Positions 18,871 to 26,883 are shown, counted from the stretch's first letter. The stretch is DNA of 64,000 nucleotides from Ruegeria arenilitoris (GCF_013035315.1 NZ_WQHP01000001.1:372001-436000), one strand, 5' to 3'. The notes: generated from the sequence alone by a model not told the origin. A program made the numbers and translations.

Positions 18871-19842
18871 TTAGTGCGCCTCGGAATTTCCCTTAATCGC
18901 CTTGAGCGTCGGCGAGATTACCTTTGTCGCCAGCGGGATCAAAACCATGCCCCAGGCCAGCCCAAACACGCCATCCATGGCAGCTTTGGAAATCCATTCA
19001 ACCGCCCCAACCCACTGTTCTGAAACAGAGTGACCGACCGCATAGGCCCAGTCGTGGATGTGGTGGCCCAGCCAACCAAATCCCAGAACCTCCATCCCGT
19101 GAATGATGATGGATCCGCCAACCCACAGCATCGCGGCCGTACCGACGACGGACAGCACCTTCATCACCACCGGCATCGCCTTGACCAACCCACGACCAAA
19201 CCCGCGCCCGATCGGGGTGAACGCTTTCTGGGCCAGATACAGCCCGATATCGTCCATCTTTACGATCAGCGCCACCGAGCCATAGACCGCAACCGTGACA
19301 CCGATACCGACGACCGCCAGAGTGGCCGCCTGCATCCAAAGGTTCGGGGCTTCAACTGCGGCCAGTGCAATGGTCATGATTTCGGCGGAAAGGATAAAGT
19401 CGGTCTTGATCGCCCCTTTGACCTTTTGCTCCTCAAGGTGACCGGGATCACGAATTGCCATGTCCTCTTTGATGACATGGCTACCATGCGGAAAGAGGAC
19501 GTGGAAAATCTTCTCGGCCCCTTCGAAACATAAATAAGACCCCCCGAGCATCAGCAAGGGCGTGATCATCCAAGGTGCAAAATTGGCCAGCAACAAGGCG
19601 ACGGGCAGTAGCAGGATGATTTTGTTGAATATAGAACCGCGCGCAATTCGCCAGATGATCGGTAACTCGCGCGCCGGAGCAAATCCCTGAACGTATTTCG
19701 GGGTGACCGCCGCGTCGTCAATGATGACCCCTGCCGTCTTTGCGCCTGCTTTGCCCGCTGCAGCGACCACATCATCCACGGACGCCGCCGCAACCTTTGC
19801 AATGCCTGCTACGTCATCCAATAGGGCCAACAGACCGCTCAT
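18871..19842 (-). CDS. DUF808 family integral membrane protein (YedI-like)
   Basis: The 323-residue protein begins MSGLLALLDDVAGIAKVAAASVDDVVAAAGKAGAKTAGVIIDD, the hallmark N-terminus of DUF808/YedI, then has four or five membrane segments (for instance NKIILLLPVALLLANF and PLLMLGGSYLCFEGAEKI). Its function is unknown. I moved the start to the ATG at 19842, which has AAGGAAG just upstream; the frame is open to 19875. Its upstream gap is shared with gap-1 and carries three LacI-type palindromes, so it may fall under the same control. Confidence 0.85.
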   Translation of the reverse strand: MSGLLALLDDVAGIAKVAAASVDDVVAAAGKAGAKTAGVIIDDAAVTPKYVQGFAPARELPIIWRIARGSIFNKIILLLPVALLLANFAPWMITPLLMLGGSYLCFEGAEKIFHVLFPHGSHVIKEDMAIRDPGHLEEQKVKGAIKTDFILSAEIMTIALAAVEAPNLWMQAATLAVVGIGVTVAVYGSVALIVKMDDIGLYLAQKAFTPIGRGFGRGLVKAMPVVMKVLSVVGTAAMLWVGGSIIIHGMEVLGFGWLGHHIHDWAYAVGHSVSEQWVGAVEWISKAAMDGVFGLAWGMVLIPLATKVISPTLKAIKGNSEAH

Positions 19843-19893
19843 GGCGCTTCCTTTCATCTCACCTGCCGCACTCAAACCCTACCTGATCCGACG

Positions 19894-19936
19894 GCTAGCG
19901 CAAGCGTTAGCGCAACCGGCGCAGGTTTGCGCTAAC
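19894..19936. promoter_or_regulatory. Cluster of three TTAGCGC-type palindromes upstream of gap-1
   Basis: Three 12-base elements resemble the perfect palindrome GTTAGCGCTAAC found before gap-2: GCTAGCGCAAGC (19894-19905), GTTAGCGCAACC (19906-19917, directly adjoining) and GTTTGCGCTAAC (19925-19936). A central CG flanked by A/T-rich arms is typical of LacI-family operators. In Rhodobacter the LacI-type regulator CceR controls central carbon genes, and it is my leading but unproven candidate. Confidence 0.55.
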
Positions 19937-20023
19937 ACGTTAAAAATATGTCACTTTCGCTCTTTTGAGAATGGGCTTTGACGGCTATATGGCCTGCAAA
20001 GCAAGCGCAGTTGGAGACGTCAC

Positions 20024-21025
20024 ATGACCATCAAGGTCGGCATCAATGGTTTTGGCCGCATCGGCCGTTGTACACTGTCGCATATCGCGGCATCCGCCCG
20101 GAACGACATCGAAGTGATCAAGGTCAACGCGACTGGTCCGCTGGAAACCACGGCGCATCTGCTGAAATACGACAGCATCCACGGCCGCTTCCCACGCGAC
20201 GTCGCCATCGACGGCAAGACTATGGATCTGGGCCGCGGCCCGATGGAGATGTTCTCGACCTACGACATGAACGAGCTTGACTGGGACGGCTGCGACGTCG
20301 TTCTGGAATGCACCGGTAAGTTCAACGACGGGCTGAAGGCCAACACCCACCTTGAGCGCGGTGCGCAAAAGGTTCTGCTGTCTGCCCCCGGCAAGAACGT
20401 CGACAAGACCATCGTCTACGGGGTGAACCACAATAGCCTGGTCGCCGATGACAAAATGGTGTCGAACGGCTCTTGCACCACGAACTGCCTTGCTCCGCTT
20501 GCCAAGGTTCTGGACGAAGGCATCGGCATCGAACACGGCATCATGACCACGATCCACGCCTATACCGGTGACCAGCCGACATTGGACCGCCGCCATAGTG
20601 ACCTGTACCGCGCTCGCGCAGCCGCTATGTCGATGATCCCGACCTCGACCGGCGCAGCGAAAGCCCTGGGAGAAGTTCTGCCGAACCTCAAGGGTCGTCT
20701 GGACGGGTCTGCCATCCGCGTACCGACACCGAACGTCTCGGCTGTTGACCTGACCTTCCGCGCTTCGCGTGATGTCACAGCAGAAGAAGTGAACGCCATC
20801 GTACGCGAAGCCTCGCAGGGTTCGATGCAGCGCGTTCTGGGTTATGAACCCGCCCCGCTGGTTTCGACCGATTTCAACCACACCGAAGAAAGCTCGATTT
20901 TCGCGCCGGACCAGACCCGCGTTGTTGGCGACCGCATGGTTCGCGTTCTGGCCTGGTACGACAACGAGTGGGCGTTCTCGGTTCGCATGGCAGACGTCGC
21001 TGTTGCGATGGGTCGGCTTAACTAA
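20024..21025 (+). CDS. gap: Type I glyceraldehyde-3-phosphate dehydrogenase, paralogue 1 (atypical cofactor motif)
   Basis: GAPDH interconverts glyceraldehyde 3-phosphate and 1,3-bisphosphoglycerate. The 333-residue protein has GINGFGRIGR at residues 6-15, catalytic Cys151 in NGSCTTNC, and WYDNEW near the end. Where NAD-specific GAPDHs have Asp in the INDL motif, this protein reads KVNATG, with Ala36 replacing the Asp that binds the adenosine ribose, which suggests altered cofactor preference such as NADP. The second paralogue keeps the Asp. Tandem placement and shared palindromes suggest division of labour between glycolysis and gluconeogenesis. That is inference. Confidence 0.95.
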   Translation: MTIKVGINGFGRIGRCTLSHIAASARNDIEVIKVNATGPLETTAHLLKYDSIHGRFPRDVAIDGKTMDLGRGPMEMFSTYDMNELDWDGCDVVLECTGKFNDGLKANTHLERGAQKVLLSAPGKNVDKTIVYGVNHNSLVADDKMVSNGSCTTNCLAPLAKVLDEGIGIEHGIMTTIHAYTGDQPTLDRRHSDLYRARAAAMSMIPTSTGAAKALGEVLPNLKGRLDGSAIRVPTPNVSAVDLTFRASRDVTAEEVNAIVREASQGSMQRVLGYEPAPLVSTDFNHTEESSIFAPDQTRVVGDRMVRVLAWYDNEWAFSVRMADVAVAMGRLN

Positions 21026-21051
21026 GATACCTCTGAAATCTTGAACCTTTT

Positions 21052-21082
21052 CGCCCGCTCAGGTTATCTGGGCGGGCGTTTT
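21052..21082 (+). terminator. Terminator after gap-1
   Basis: Stem CGCCCGC / GCGGGCG around a 13-base loop, followed by TTTTCG. The T run is short. Confidence 0.65.
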
Positions 21083-21096
21083 CGTCCGGGGCCATC

Positions 21097-21240
21097 ATGA
21101 CCAATCAAATCGCCATTTGGCTTGCTTTGCTGATCCTGACCCTGTTTGTGATCGACTACGCCATCTTCGGAACCGAACACCTGCTGTTCCTCGGCAAGAA
21201 ACTTTACGCCTTTCTGGACTGGCTCGCCTTCTGGCGCTGA
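21097..21240 (+). CDS. 47-residue membrane protein between the two gap genes
   Basis: An ATG at 21097 opens a 48-codon frame ending TGA at 21240: MTNQIAIWLALLILTLFVID opens it, a clear membrane helix, followed by YAIFGTEHLLFLGKKLYAFL and a short aromatic tail DWLAFWR. Composition (Trp, Phe, Leu with ordered polar ends) and codon use look like a real small protein. It sits after the gap-1 terminator and before the gap-2 operator. There is only a weak GGGG-type ribosome-binding site. I do not recognise a function. Confidence 0.6.
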   Translation: MTNQIAIWLALLILTLFVIDYAIFGTEHLLFLGKKLYAFLDWLAFWR

Positions 21241-21277
21241 GTGATGTTTCGCTTGACTTTTCCGCTGAACTAGCGTT

Positions 21278-21289
21278 GTTAGCGCTAAC
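21278..21289. promoter_or_regulatory. Perfect palindrome GTTAGCGCTAAC upstream of gap-2
   Basis: A 12-base perfect palindrome lies 34 bases before the gap-2 start and about 20 bases after a TTGACT (-35-like) at 21253-21258, so bound repressor would cover the -10 region. It matches the degenerate copies before gap-1, pointing to one LacI-type regulator for both genes. Confidence 0.6.
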
Positions 21290-21322
21290 TTCATTTTTGC
21301 CGAATTTCGGACGGAGCAGGAC

Positions 21323-22327
21323 ATGACACTCAAGCTGGCAATCAACGGATTTGGACGGATCGGACGCGGCGTATTGCGCGCAGTGATGGAGTCCGGTCGC
21401 ACGGATGTTGAAATCGTCGCCATCAACGATCTGGCAAAACCCGAAATGAACGCGCATCTCTTCGAGTTTGACAGCGTGCATGGCCGTTACTCAAAGCCGG
21501 TGACCCTGACCGAAGCCGGTTTGGATGTTGGTGCAGGCCCAATCCGTCTGACCAGCGAGCGCGAGCCCGAAAAGCTGGACTGGTCGGACATCGACGTGGT
21601 TTTGGAATGCACCGGCGTGTTTCGCACACGCGAAGCCGCGTCTCGTCACTTTGAAAACGGATCGAAAAAGGTTCTGATCTCGGCCCCTGCCCGTGGTGAC
21701 GGCGCGGTGAAGACCATTGTGTTTGGCGTCAACGATCACGAACTGACAGCTGAGGACACCGTTGTCTCGAACGCATCGTGCACGACGAACTGCCTGTCTC
21801 CTGTCGCCGCCGCACTGGATGCGGGCCTCGGCATTGTGCACGGCAACATGACCACGGTTCACGCCTATACCGCCAGCCAACCCGTCCACGACACGGCAGG
21901 AAAGGATCCTTACCTGTCGCGCGCAGCTGCCCTGTCGATGATCCCAACCACAACTGGCGCAGCCTCGGCTGTTGGGCTGGTCCTGCCGCAATTGGCAGGC
22001 AAACTGACCGGCCAGGCCATTCGGGTCCCTACCCCGAACGTATCCGTGGTCGATCTGGTCGCCGAAGTATCGCGCCCAACGACCGAAGAAGAAGTCAACG
22101 CGCTATTCGTAGAAGCCGCAGCCAAAATCCCCGGAGTTCTGGCGGCCGAGAACCGCCCGTTGATCTCGGTAGATTTCAACCACGACGCGCACAGCTCGAC
22201 CGTGTCGCTACCAGAAACCAAGGTGACCGACGGCACCCTGGTTCGCGTTCTTGCGTGGTATGACAACGAATGGGGCTTCTCGAACCGGATGCTGGACACC
22301 GCAGCCGCGATGGGCGCCCTAACCTAA
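21323..22327 (+). CDS. gap: Type I glyceraldehyde-3-phosphate dehydrogenase, paralogue 2
   Basis: The 334-residue enzyme has AINGFGRIGRG at residues 6-16, an intact INDL motif with Asp36 (the NAD-type residue), catalytic Cys153 in NASCTTNC, and WYDNEWGFSNRM. It is a standard NAD-type GAPDH and differs from paralogue 1 in that key position and in the following substrate loop. The start has a GGAGCAGG site. Its stop codon lies inside the end of the convergent coaD gene, a nine-base overlap. Confidence 0.96.
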   Translation: MTLKLAINGFGRIGRGVLRAVMESGRTDVEIVAINDLAKPEMNAHLFEFDSVHGRYSKPVTLTEAGLDVGAGPIRLTSEREPEKLDWSDIDVVLECTGVFRTREAASRHFENGSKKVLISAPARGDGAVKTIVFGVNDHELTAEDTVVSNASCTTNCLSPVAAALDAGLGIVHGNMTTVHAYTASQPVHDTAGKDPYLSRAAALSMIPTTTGAASAVGLVLPQLAGKLTGQAIRVPTPNVSVVDLVAEVSRPTTEEEVNALFVEAAAKIPGVLAAENRPLISVDFNHDAHSSTVSLPETKVTDGTLVRVLAWYDNEWGFSNRMLDTAAAMGALT

Positions 22328-22810
22328 ACGCTCAGTCAGAGCATCTTTGACGGCGGGCGTGACGAACTTCGACACGTCCCCGTTCAAACGGGCGATTTCT
22401 TTAACCAGTTTAGACGCGATGGCCTGATGCCGTGCTTCGGCCATCAGAAAGACCGTCTCGATCGAGTCATCCAGCGCCCGGTTCATCCCGACCATCTGGA
22501 ACTCATACTCGAAATCCGCAACAGCGCGCAGACCGCGCACGATGATCTGTGCCCCAACATCGCGGGCGCAATCGATCAGCAGATTTTCAAAAGGATGAGC
22601 AACAATCTCGGTCCCGGTTTGCTCGGTCAGATAAGCGCACTCGGCCTCAATCATGGCCACGCGTTCTTCCAGTGAGAACAAAGGCCCTTTGTCGCGGTTA
22701 ATGGCGACCCCGATGACTAGCTTATCGACCAACGCTGCAGCACGCCGGATGATGTCGATATGACCCAGAGTGATTGGATCGAAAGTTCCCGGATATAATC
22801 CAACCCTCAT
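22319..22810 (-). CDS. coaD: Phosphopantetheine adenylyltransferase
   Basis: CoaD adenylates 4'-phosphopantetheine to dephospho-CoA, the penultimate step of CoA synthesis. The 163-residue protein has the nucleotidyltransferase motif YPGTFDPITLGH (His17), RGLRAVADFEYEFQM and the ISST-like C-terminal helix replaced by KFVTPAVKDAL. The start at 22810 has AGGAGG just upstream; a 20-residue longer frame lacks one. It overlaps the gap-2 end by nine bases in convergent orientation. Confidence 0.95.
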   Translation of the reverse strand: MRVGLYPGTFDPITLGHIDIIRRAAALVDKLVIGVAINRDKGPLFSLEERVAMIEAECAYLTEQTGTEIVAHPFENLLIDCARDVGAQIIVRGLRAVADFEYEFQMVGMNRALDDSIETVFLMAEARHQAIASKLVKEIARLNGDVSKFVTPAVKDALTERLG

Positions 22811-22894
22811 CAGGGCCTCCTGCGCAACAAAAATTCTGCGCCAGCAAACATAACTCTGCCGCAGACGCAAGGGGCAGCGTTAAGTCACAGGACT

Positions 22895-23332
22895 TCAGTG
22901 GCCCATGATCATGCCTTGCAAGGCGTCCTTCTCCATGGCCAGTTCCGCCAACTGAGCCTTGACCACATCGCCCAGCGTCACGATCCCCACCAGCTTGCCC
23001 TCTTCGACAACCGGCATGTGGCGAAATCGCCCTTCGGTCATGCGGCTCATGATGTCCTGAACAGTGTCTTGCTGCGTGGCCGTCACAAGGTCATGCGTCA
23101 TGTAGGCGCTGACCGGTTGGTTCAGACAGCCGCTACCACTGGCGGCCAGTTCGCGCACGATGTCGCGTTCGGACAAAATACCCATTGCCGTCTCGCCACC
23201 ATCCTCTGACACAACCACTGTACCGATGCGCTTTTCCGACAAAATCTTCGAAGCGTCAGACACCGTGACCGTTGGCGCAACTGTGACGACCCCTCCGGTG
23301 GCCTTGGATTTCAGAATGGCCTGAACGAGCAT
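22895..23332 (-). CDS. Two-CBS-domain protein
   Basis: The 145-residue protein consists of a tandem CBS pair: the first at about residues 10-65 (VTVSDASKILSEKRIGTVVVSE, MGILSERDIVRELA) and the second at 75-130 (VTATQQDTVQDIMSRMTEGRFRHMPVVEEGKLVGIVTLGDVV). CBS pairs bind adenosyl nucleotides such as AMP or ATP and act as sensor modules. No effector domain is attached, so its target is unknown. It stands between coaD and the LysR gene on the same strand. Confidence 0.88.
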   Translation of the reverse strand: MLVQAILKSKATGGVVTVAPTVTVSDASKILSEKRIGTVVVSEDGGETAMGILSERDIVRELAASGSGCLNQPVSAYMTHDLVTATQQDTVQDIMSRMTEGRFRHMPVVEEGKLVGIVTLGDVVKAQLAELAMEKDALQGMIMGH

Positions 23333-23392
23333 ATGCGTAACCTCCGAAATAATGTCCTGTTTTCCAAAGCGTTGCCGGAATGAATAAACCTG

Positions 23393-24295
23393 TCAAGGTG
23401 ACACTTCGGCCTCAAGCCGCTCAACCTCTTCACGGATGCCCTGCGTCAGGGCCTGTGCGAAACGGTTCAGCCGTTCGTTCCGCTGATCACCCTGATGGCG
23501 CACCAGGTGAAAACTGCGGGTCAGACTCACCTGATCCGTTAGGATTTTTTGCAGGTTCGGATGAAACGGCAGCGTGAAATCATGCGCCACGCAAATGCCC
23601 GTGCCCAGTGTCACCTGACGCAGCTGCACCGACACCGAATTCGATGCAAGCGGAACACGGTCAACACCGATATCGACCAGATAGTCCAGCTCGCGGTCAA
23701 AGATCATGTCCGGGATGTAGCCAATCATACGATGACCTTTGAGGTCCGCGAGCGACCGGATTTCAGAATGCGCAGCCAGATAGTCGAGCGTCGCGACCAG
23801 ATGCAGTTTATAGTCGGTGATCTTTTGCACCAACAAGCTGCCCGCAGTCGGTGCGCTGACGGTCACGGCCATATCTGCCTCGCGCCGGGACAGGTTGATC
23901 ACACGCGGCAAGGCAAGAATCTGAATATCCAGGTCCGGGTTGGCATCGCTGATTTTCGCGCAGACCTGAGGCAATAGGTAGTTGGCCGATCCATCTGGCG
24001 CACCGATCCTTATCTGACCGCTGAGAGTCTTTGACGTGCCCGCCATTGACCCTGCTGCGGCCCGCATTGCCTCTTCGGCTTTCAGGCCGTGTTCCATCAA
24101 GCGCGTACCCGCTTGTGTCAGCAAATAGCCCTGCTGCGACTTGGTGAACAATGGCGCATCCAGAGAAGCCTCCAGTCGGGCGATCCTCCGTCCGACGGTT
24201 GCGGGGTCGATTTTCAACTGGCGTCCAGCGGCTGACAGGCTCTCTTCGCGCGCAACGGCCAAAAAGACCCGCATATCATCCCAATTTGGCGTCAA
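23393..24295 (-). CDS. LysR-family regulator divergent from mmsA
   Basis: The 300-residue regulator begins TPNWDDMRVFLAVAREESLSAAGRQL with the helix-turn-helix (DPATVGRRIARLEA) and a LysR substrate-binding domain. I use the TTG at 24295, which has AAAGGA six bases upstream; the frame is open to 24418 but that region overlaps the mmsA promoter. A T-N11-A palindrome overlaps its ribosome-binding site, consistent with autoregulation. Divergence from mmsA suggests it controls valine or propionate-branch catabolism. The inducer is unknown. Confidence 0.85.
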   Translation of the reverse strand: MTPNWDDMRVFLAVAREESLSAAGRQLKIDPATVGRRIARLEASLDAPLFTKSQQGYLLTQAGTRLMEHGLKAEEAMRAAAGSMAGTSKTLSGQIRIGAPDGSANYLLPQVCAKISDANPDLDIQILALPRVINLSRREADMAVTVSAPTAGSLLVQKITDYKLHLVATLDYLAAHSEIRSLADLKGHRMIGYIPDMIFDRELDYLVDIGVDRVPLASNSVSVQLRQVTLGTGICVAHDFTLPFHPNLQKILTDQVSLTRSFHLVRHQGDQRNERLNRFAQALTQGIREEVERLEAEVSP

Positions 24296-24304
24296 AACCC
24301 GTCC

Positions 24305-24320
24305 TTTGCATTTTTGCAAA
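24305..24320. promoter_or_regulatory. LysR-type palindrome TTTGCA-N4-TGCAAA in the lysR-mmsA gap
   Basis: A perfect six-base dyad with T at 24306 and A at 24318 satisfies T-N11-A. It overlaps the leader of the LysR gene and lies 80 bases upstream of mmsA. A related partial copy, GCAAATTATGCA, lies at 24349-24360, so the two could form recognition and activation sites. Confidence 0.5.
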
Positions 24321-24400
24321 ACTTCTTTGAGAGATTGCCTCTGTTCACGCAAATTATGCAAGCCTATCCTGCGCGCAAGTCTATTCGGAGGAGATCTGCC

Positions 24401-25900
24401 ATGACCGAGCTGTCCCATTTCATTAACGGCGAAAACGTCGCCGGAACCTCAGGACGCTTTGACGACGTCTTTAACCCTGCCACAGGCGAGGTGCAGTACA
24501 AGTGCCCCATGGCAAGCGCAGCAGAAACGACCGCTGCCATCGAAAGCGCCGCCGCTGCACAACCCGCATGGGGCGCGACCAACCCGCAAAAACGCGCACG
24601 GGTCATGATGGCGATGGTTCACCTGATGAACCGCGACATGGACAAACTGGCCGAAGCGCTGAGCCGCGAGCACGGTAAGACCATTCCCGACGCCAAAGGC
24701 GACCTGCAGCGTGGTCTGGAAGTGATCGAATACTGCATCGCCGCGCCGCAGATGCTGAAAGGCGAATTCACCGACAGCGCTGGTCCGGGTATCGACATGT
24801 ACTCGATGCGTCAGCCTTTGGGCGTTGTCGGCTCGATCATGCCGTTCAACTTCCCCGCAATGATGCCGCTGTGGCACGTTGGTCCGGCTCTGGCTTGCGG
24901 CAACGCCGTGGTTCTGAAACCGTCCGAGCGTGACCCCTCGGTTCCGCTGATGCTGGCCGAACTGTTCGTAGAGGCAGGTCTGCCCAAGGGCGTGTTCCAG
25001 GTGGTGAACGGTGACAAAGAGGCCGTTGATACCATCCTCGACAGCGAAATCATTCAGGGCGTCAGCTTTGTTGGCTCGACCCCGATCGCGCAATACATCT
25101 ATTCCCGCGCCACCGCGAACGGCAAACGTGCGCAATGTTTTGGCGGCGCAAAAAATCATATGATCGTCATGCCCGACGCCGATTTGGATCAGGCCGCCGA
25201 TGCTCTGGTCGGCGCAGGCTTCGGTGCAGCGGGCGAACGCTGCATGGCTGTGTCCGTCGCGGTTCCGGTTGGTGAAGAGACCGCGGATGCGCTGATCGAA
25301 AAGCTGGTGCCCCGGATCGAAAAGCTGAAGGTCGGCCCCTACACCGCTGGCGATGATGTTGACATGGGCCCGGTCGTCACCGGTGCCGCGAAAGAGCGTA
25401 TTCTCGGCCTGATCGACTCAGGCGTGGAACAGGGCGCCAAACTGGTCGTCGACAACCGCGACTTCAGCCTGCAGGGTTATGAGGACGGCTTCTTTGTCGG
25501 TCCGCACCTGTTCGACCACGTGACGCCCGAGATGGACATCTACAAGCAGGAGATCTTCGGACCGGTTCTGTCGACCGTGCGCGCCGGTTCCTATGAAGAA
25601 GCACTGAAGCTTGCGATGGACCATGAGTATGGCAACGGCACCGCGATCTTCACCCGTGACGGCGACACCGCGCGTGATTTCGCCAGCCGTGTAAATATCG
25701 GTATGGTCGGCATCAACGTCCCTATCCCGGTTCCGCTGGCCTACCACACCTTTGGCGGCTGGAAGAAATCCATGTTTGGTGACCTGAACCAGCACGGCCC
25801 CGACAGCTTCAAGTTTTACACCCGCACCAAAACGGTGACCGCACGCTGGCCGTCGGGCATCAAGGAAGGTGGCGAGTTCAACTTCAAAGCGATGGACTGA
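24401..25900 (+). CDS. mmsA: CoA-acylating methylmalonate-semialdehyde dehydrogenase
   Basis: MmsA converts methylmalonate semialdehyde to propionyl-CoA, NADH and CO2, the last step of valine breakdown. The 499-residue aldehyde dehydrogenase has Asn150 in PFNFP, the FGGAKNH segment and catalytic Cys281 in GERCMAVS, a context typical of MmsA rather than hydrolytic ALDHs. The ATG at 24401 has GGAGGAG upstream; the frame open to 24314 is not needed. The partner genes acyl-CoA dehydrogenase, hydrolase and mmsB lie 5-9 kb away rather than in the same operon. Confidence 0.94.
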   Translation: MTELSHFINGENVAGTSGRFDDVFNPATGEVQYKCPMASAAETTAAIESAAAAQPAWGATNPQKRARVMMAMVHLMNRDMDKLAEALSREHGKTIPDAKGDLQRGLEVIEYCIAAPQMLKGEFTDSAGPGIDMYSMRQPLGVVGSIMPFNFPAMMPLWHVGPALACGNAVVLKPSERDPSVPLMLAELFVEAGLPKGVFQVVNGDKEAVDTILDSEIIQGVSFVGSTPIAQYIYSRATANGKRAQCFGGAKNHMIVMPDADLDQAADALVGAGFGAAGERCMAVSVAVPVGEETADALIEKLVPRIEKLKVGPYTAGDDVDMGPVVTGAAKERILGLIDSGVEQGAKLVVDNRDFSLQGYEDGFFVGPHLFDHVTPEMDIYKQEIFGPVLSTVRAGSYEEALKLAMDHEYGNGTAIFTRDGDTARDFASRVNIGMVGINVPIPVPLAYHTFGGWKKSMFGDLNQHGPDSFKFYTRTKTVTARWPSGIKEGGEFNFKAMD

Positions 25901-25923
25901 TTTCCACCGTTTGAAACAACCAA

Positions 25924-25950
25924 AGGCCGCCCGATTGGGCGGCCTTTTTT
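25924..25950 (+). terminator. Rho-independent terminator after mmsA
   Basis: Nine-base stem AGGCCGCCC / GGGCGGCCT with GATT loop and six T. Confidence 0.92.
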
Positions 25951-25966
25951 GTTCCCCGACGAGGTG

Positions 25967-26751
25967 TCAGTTCTGAAGGAACTCGCGGAGTGTAATCTTG
26001 CCATCAAAATCAGCGTCGAACTCCGCCATCACCATCCGCAGGTCATGCGCGGGCATACACGCTTTGGCGATGCCATTGATCTGATCGCTTTCGACCAGGG
26101 TCACGCACTCAGCGGACAGCGGTTCGTCCATTTCCGGGTCCGGAAACTCGATGAGGTCCCGCACCTCCAGCGCGACGAATTCATCCGGCGAAACAACGCC
26201 GTTCTCATCAACGTCATAGTCGAGAAACTCGACCGCCCGTTCTGCCAAGTAGAATATCTCGAATTCAGAGTATTCGACCCGGCCGTCGGCATTGGTGTCT
26301 GCCCGGCTGATTTCATCCGCTGCGATCGCCTCGACCGTGCAGGGTTCCGTCGATGAGTCGCAATCATCCGGTACGAACAAGACGTCTTCATCGGACAAAA
26401 AATGATGAAATTCGGCCTGTGTGATTTGGCCGTCGCCATTTCGGTCTAGCTCGGCAAAGAAAATCCGGGCCGTTGGTGTCGCTTGCGCAGGTGTCTGGGC
26501 CGACCCCAATACAGGCCCGCCAACAATAGGACCGGCAACGCATAGAGGGTCTTTGGGGCGAAACGGCTGAGTGAACGGATAGGCATGTCTTTATCTCCAA
26601 CTGGGTTTGTTGAAGGCCCTGCCAGCTCGCGGTCGATCACGCCGCGTACGAGCTCGCTCATCGACGATCCGCGCTGTTCGCTCAGATCAGCCAATTTGCT
26701 TTTCAACTCGTAAGATACGCGAATTTCCAAGGTTTCTGATTTCTTGGTCAT
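25967..26751 (-). pseudogene. RHH-membrane-EF-hand protein, reading frame broken by one base
   Basis: Two frames meet here. From the ATG at 26751 the first encodes a ribbon-helix-helix domain (TLEIRVSYELKSKLADLSEQ, then SMSELVRGVIDREL), a linker and a membrane helix (KTLYALPVLLLAGLYWG). It then runs into another frame that encodes four EF-hands: DRNGDGQITQAE, DTNADGRVEYSE, DVDENGVVSPDE and DADFDGKITLRE. Adding one C to the C4 run at 26504-26507 joins them into a 261-residue protein with a cytoplasmic DNA-binding domain, one membrane span and a periplasmic calcium-binding part. The second frame alone has only a TTG (26509) without a ribosome-binding site. The break may be a sequencing error, a real mutation or programmed frameshifting; I favour an error. 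Confidence 0.7.
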
Positions 26752-26828
26752 ATCGTACGGTCTCCGGAATGCTGTGGGCCTGTCCTATGGAGTTGGAGCA
26801 GCCATAGCCAGAAAAATACCCTAACCCG

Positions 26829-26883
26829 TGTCCGGTAAACAGGAAAATCCTGTCCGGACATCAAGAAAACCCGCGTCCGGACA
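26829..26883. promoter_or_regulatory. Three evenly spaced TGTCCGGACA-type palindromes
   Basis: The elements TGTCCGGTAA (26829), TGTCCGGACA (26851, perfect) and CGTCCGGACA (26874) start 22 and 23 bases apart, about two helical turns, so a regulator could bind them on one face. They lie 78 bases upstream of the RHH gene and 119 upstream of the divergent L,D-transpeptidase gene. RHH proteins often bind such repeats cooperatively, so the local RHH protein is the obvious candidate binder. Confidence 0.55.

Noticed and set aside
26446..26560. Programmed -1 frameshift linking the RHH and EF-hand frames
   Set aside because: There is a run of four G on the coding strand, but no heptameric slippery site, Shine-Dalgarno stimulator or obvious downstream structure, and a similar break occurs at another C-run.
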